Of a stretch of DNA of 23,583 nt, positions 21,937 to 23,583 are shown in pieces. Position 1 is the first letter of the stretch. Each line of letters begins with the position of its first letter. The stretch is taken from contig JAFCFF010000003.1 of the NCBI GenBank assembly GCA_017608775.1, positions 7,802-31,384 of the forward strand, in the 5' to 3' direction. The stretch is from Candidatus Iainarchaeum sp. (GTDB taxonomy: Archaea > Iainarchaeota > Iainarchaeia > Iainarchaeales > JAFCFF01). The position numbers and the translations under genes were made by a program. Below the pieces are notes generated by a model. The model ran no database searches. It had not been told where the DNA came from and saw only the letters and a list, made by a program, of their open reading frames with translations.

Positions 21937-22755
21937 CTAGAAAAAAATAGAAAAGAAAAAATTAGTTATTGTCAGATAGAGATTTGTTACCGGGAATCCC
22001 TTTCTTATTGTGTAGAGCTTTGACTGGATTGTGGGTTTTATGTTCATAGAAACATCAAAAGTTTTGAAAATACTTTGGGTTGGCTGGTGTTTAAGGTAAA
22101 GAACAAAGAACCTCTCTCCATATGTCTTTGCGTCGATGTTCATTGTCAGTTGTTTTTCCTCCCCTGGATTTAACTCATAAACAATTTCCCCAAAATAACT
22201 TATCGGCAAGGATGCATAAAAAATTATCTTCTCCTTTGACAGGGAAGTGTTTTTTATGGTCACAGTAAAAGGAACTATCTCATCAATATAGACGTTTTTT
22301 CTTTCATTGTCTATTGTCGTTACAAAAATTTCTCTCGGGGCAGCTACCTCAAAACTTATCTTAAAAAACAAGTCCTTGCTTCTCCCAGCCAACTCCTTAG
22401 CTCTTAGGGAGATAACGTAAATTCCAAGAGGCATGTCCCTTGCAACTTTTATTTTCAGGCCAACAAGCTCAGTGCTTGGCACTAGCTTTTCAGTCTCTAT
22501 TCCATTTGGTTTTTCCAAAATCTCAAACTCCTTCCAGAAAAAAGTTTTCTTTTTCGTGTCTAGAAAAACAGATGCAAGCACCTCAAACTCTCCACCAGGA
22601 GCTAGCCTGCCAAGAAAAACCTCCTCGTCATCTTTTATGATATACTTATCAACAGGCTTTGTTAGATGTACAAAAACAGCAAAAGCGCTTGATGAAAGAA
22701 TAACGAAGGCAAGTAAAAAAACAATCAAGGAAAAAAACACTTTCTTTCTAAACAT
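21937..22755 (-). CDS. secreted beta-rich protein of unknown function
   Basis: 272 residues with a standard signal peptide (basic MFRKK, hydrophobic core, SSAFA near residue 26). Two beta-sandwich-like regions follow. The second (about 150-235), with PFTVTIKNTSLSKEKIIFY and ELNPGEEKQLTMNI, resembles CARDB/NEW3-type adhesion or alpha-galactosidase-associated domains. The C-terminus is a short hydrophobic stretch after a basic IRKGFPV, ending in FFFSIFF; it may be a weak membrane anchor. It ends just beside a run of seven A (21941-21947), so a frameshift there cannot be excluded. It is divergent from TYW3 and appears to share its TATA element. Confidence 0.72.
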   Translation of the reverse strand: MFRKKVFFSLIVFLLAFVILSSSAFAVFVHLTKPVDKYIIKDDEEVFLGRLAPGGEFEVLASVFLDTKKKTFFWKEFEILEKPNGIETEKLVPSTELVGLKIKVARDMPLGIYVISLRAKELAGRSKDLFFKISFEVAAPREIFVTTIDNERKNVYIDEIVPFTVTIKNTSLSKEKIIFYASLPISYFGEIVYELNPGEEKQLTMNIDAKTYGERFFVLYLKHQPTQSIFKTFDVSMNIKPTIQSKLYTIRKGFPVTNLYLTITNFFFSIFF

Positions 22756-22776
22756 CTAAATGTAAAAACACGGAAA

Positions 22777-22790
22777 GAGTTAAAAATTTA
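22777..22790. promoter_or_regulatory. shared TATA-like element between the secreted protein gene and TYW3
   Basis: GAGTTAAAAATTTA is centred about 24 bases from the TYW3 ATG (22808, plus) and about 30 bases from the ATG at 22755 (minus). Neither start has a ribosome-binding sequence, so both messages may be leaderless or nearly so. Confidence 0.5.
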
Positions 22791-22807
22791 GTGAATAGGG
22801 TTTTTCT

Positions 22808-23383
22808 ATGGTTTTTGAAAAAAAGAGAGAAAGAGCCTTAAAAAAGTTTGAGAAGGACCTGGAGCTTAGAAAGGTTGATAAAGAGCTTGTTGATTTTTTA
22901 ACAAAGTTTAACAAAAAGAAAGATTGCTTTACAACAAGCAGCTGTGCAGGCAGGATTCTGCTCCTAAAAACAGCCAAGATAGAAAAGAAGCAGCCAAAAG
23001 CATTTGTTTTCAAATCACATGAGAAAGTGAGGTTTGAGGACGTGGAAAAAGCCTTTGACTCCTGGAGGAATGATGGGATTTTATGGCTAAAGCTGGACTC
23101 TTTTATTCTTCATATTTGTTGCAGAAATATGGAAACTGCCAAGATGGTTTTAATTGCAAAGGAAAGGGCAGGAGTTAAAAGAGGAGGGGTTTTTTATTTT
23201 GGTAATGATAGGGTTATGGTAGAGTTAATAGGAACGCAAAAAATGCAGGTTCCTGTAAAGAAAGATGGGGAAGCGATGATCGACAAAAAATATCTTGAGT
23301 ATTTGGTAAAAAAAGCAAACGAAAAGCTGGAAATAAACAAAACCCAGATGAAAGAGCTTCTTAATGAGCTTTTAAAAATATAG
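22808..23383 (+). CDS. taw3: TYW3/Taw3-family wyosine methyltransferase
   Basis: This 191-residue protein belongs to the family that methylates N4 of 7-aminocarboxypropyl-demethylwyosine at position 37 of tRNA-Phe, a step of wyosine-derivative synthesis. The family markers are FTTSSCAGRI (41-50), ILWLKLDSFILHICCR (91-106), the helix ETAKMVLIAKERAGVKRGG, and GTQKMQVPV (142-150). The length is usual for archaeal members. The ATG at 22808 has no ribosome-binding site but is at leaderless distance from a TATA-like element. It precedes a second position-37 modification gene on the same strand, 46 bases downstream. Confidence 0.94.
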   Translation: MVFEKKRERALKKFEKDLELRKVDKELVDFLTKFNKKKDCFTTSSCAGRILLLKTAKIEKKQPKAFVFKSHEKVRFEDVEKAFDSWRNDGILWLKLDSFILHICCRNMETAKMVLIAKERAGVKRGGVFYFGNDRVMVELIGTQKMQVPVKKDGEAMIDKKYLEYLVKKANEKLEINKTQMKELLNELLKI

Positions 23384-23429
23384 TTGTGATAGAATTTAGG
23401 AAAATGGTTGTAAGAAAAGGGTTGAGAAG

Positions 23430-23583
23430 ATGAAAAAAGCATACATAGAAACATATGGGTGTACGGCAAACAGGGCTCTTTATGAAAAAATACTTGGGTT
23501 TTTGGAGATGAACAACTGGGAAATAACATCCAGCCCCGGAGAAGCTGACTTGATTGTTGTCAACAGCTGTGGTGTCAAGGAAA
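23430..23583 (+). CDS. tRNA-t6A methylthiotransferase, CDKAL1/MtaB type, partial
   Basis: The first 51 residues are present, the rest lies beyond the window. MKKAYIETYGCTANR opens the UPF0004 methylthiotransferase domain, with Cys11 and Cys47 (VNSCGVK) as the first two ligands of the auxiliary iron-sulfur cluster. The spelling YIETYGCTANR is typical of the archaeal/eukaryotic CDKAL1 branch, which turns t6A37 into ms2t6A37 in tRNAs reading ANN codons. The radical SAM motif (CxxxCxxC) would lie downstream. GGTTGAG, 3 bases upstream, is a weak ribosome-binding match. It is probably in an operon with TYW3. A short upstream ATG frame (23404) ends at once and is not a start. Confidence 0.92.
   Translation, partial: MKKAYIETYGCTANRALYEKILGFLEMNNWEITSSPGEADLIVVNSCGVKE

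Noticed and set aside
21941..21947. Run of seven A at the end of the secreted-protein gene as a possible frameshift.
   Set aside because: Shifting the frame either way gives only a short low-complexity tail before the next stop, with no recognisable domain, so the reading as given is kept.
1..23583. CRISPR array, tRNA or rRNA genes, insertion sequences.
   Set aside because: No spaced direct repeats, cloverleaf-like GC-rich segments or transposase-like proteins were seen, and gaps between genes are too short to hold them.

Overview
The window is archaeal chromosome. It carries an archaeal replication clamp-loader subunit (RFC small subunit), an Nre-family DNA repair protein, the wybutosine enzyme TYW3/Taw3, a JAMM metalloprotease, class III (archaellin/pilin-type) signal peptides with their A24 peptidase, and TATA-like promoters with very short or absent leaders alongside some Shine-Dalgarno starts. 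The DNA is AT-rich and densely packed: no gap between genes exceeds about 75 bases, several neighbours share ATGA stop/start overlaps, and no tRNA, rRNA, CRISPR or insertion sequence was seen. Large secreted proteins ending in a Cys-rich module, and a bacterial-type ThrRS without a TGS domain, suggest a small-genome lineage such as a DPANN archaeon. The phylum is inference only.

Region 1 (1-8494, minus strand) is one long gene train. It starts at 8494 with a TadA/VirB11-like secretion ATPase. Two separate single-domain platform proteins (TadB/TadC style), a pilin, the probable major pilin, a third pilin, the prepilin peptidase and two larger pilin-like proteins follow. This is a complete-looking archaeal type IV pilus locus of the Epd/Tad-like kind, with five prepilin-like substrates that all have Gln at +1 and Glu or Asp at +5. 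The probable major pilin ends in a Cys-bounded, Asp-rich calcium-loop-like segment whose codon usage differs sharply from the rest of the gene. The train continues into a DUF112/TctA-like membrane protein, an alpha/beta hydrolase and a JAMM protease cut off by the window edge.

Region 2 (8495-13418) holds an unrecognised two-segment membrane protein divergent from the pilus operon, a RelE/ParE-like toxin with its antitoxin behind a perfect 18-base palindrome, thrS, a polytopic membrane protein, and an Nre DNA repair protein with a C-terminal PCNA-binding motif.

Region 3 (13425-19538, minus strand) is a two-gene operon for surface proteins of about 1000 residues each. One has an internally duplicated module. 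The other has a short repeated cytoplasmic segment, a membrane anchor and carboxypeptidase-regulatory-like beta domains. Both contain a similar Cys-rich module.

Region 4 (19549-23583) holds information-processing and small membrane genes: RFC small subunit, a YbjQ-family protein, a small membrane protein, a membrane-anchored Holliday-junction-resolvase-like nuclease, a secreted beta-rich protein, TYW3 and the start of a CDKAL1-type methylthiotransferase. The last two both modify the base at tRNA position 37. Divergent gene pairs here appear to share one TATA-like element each and to be transcribed as nearly leaderless messages.
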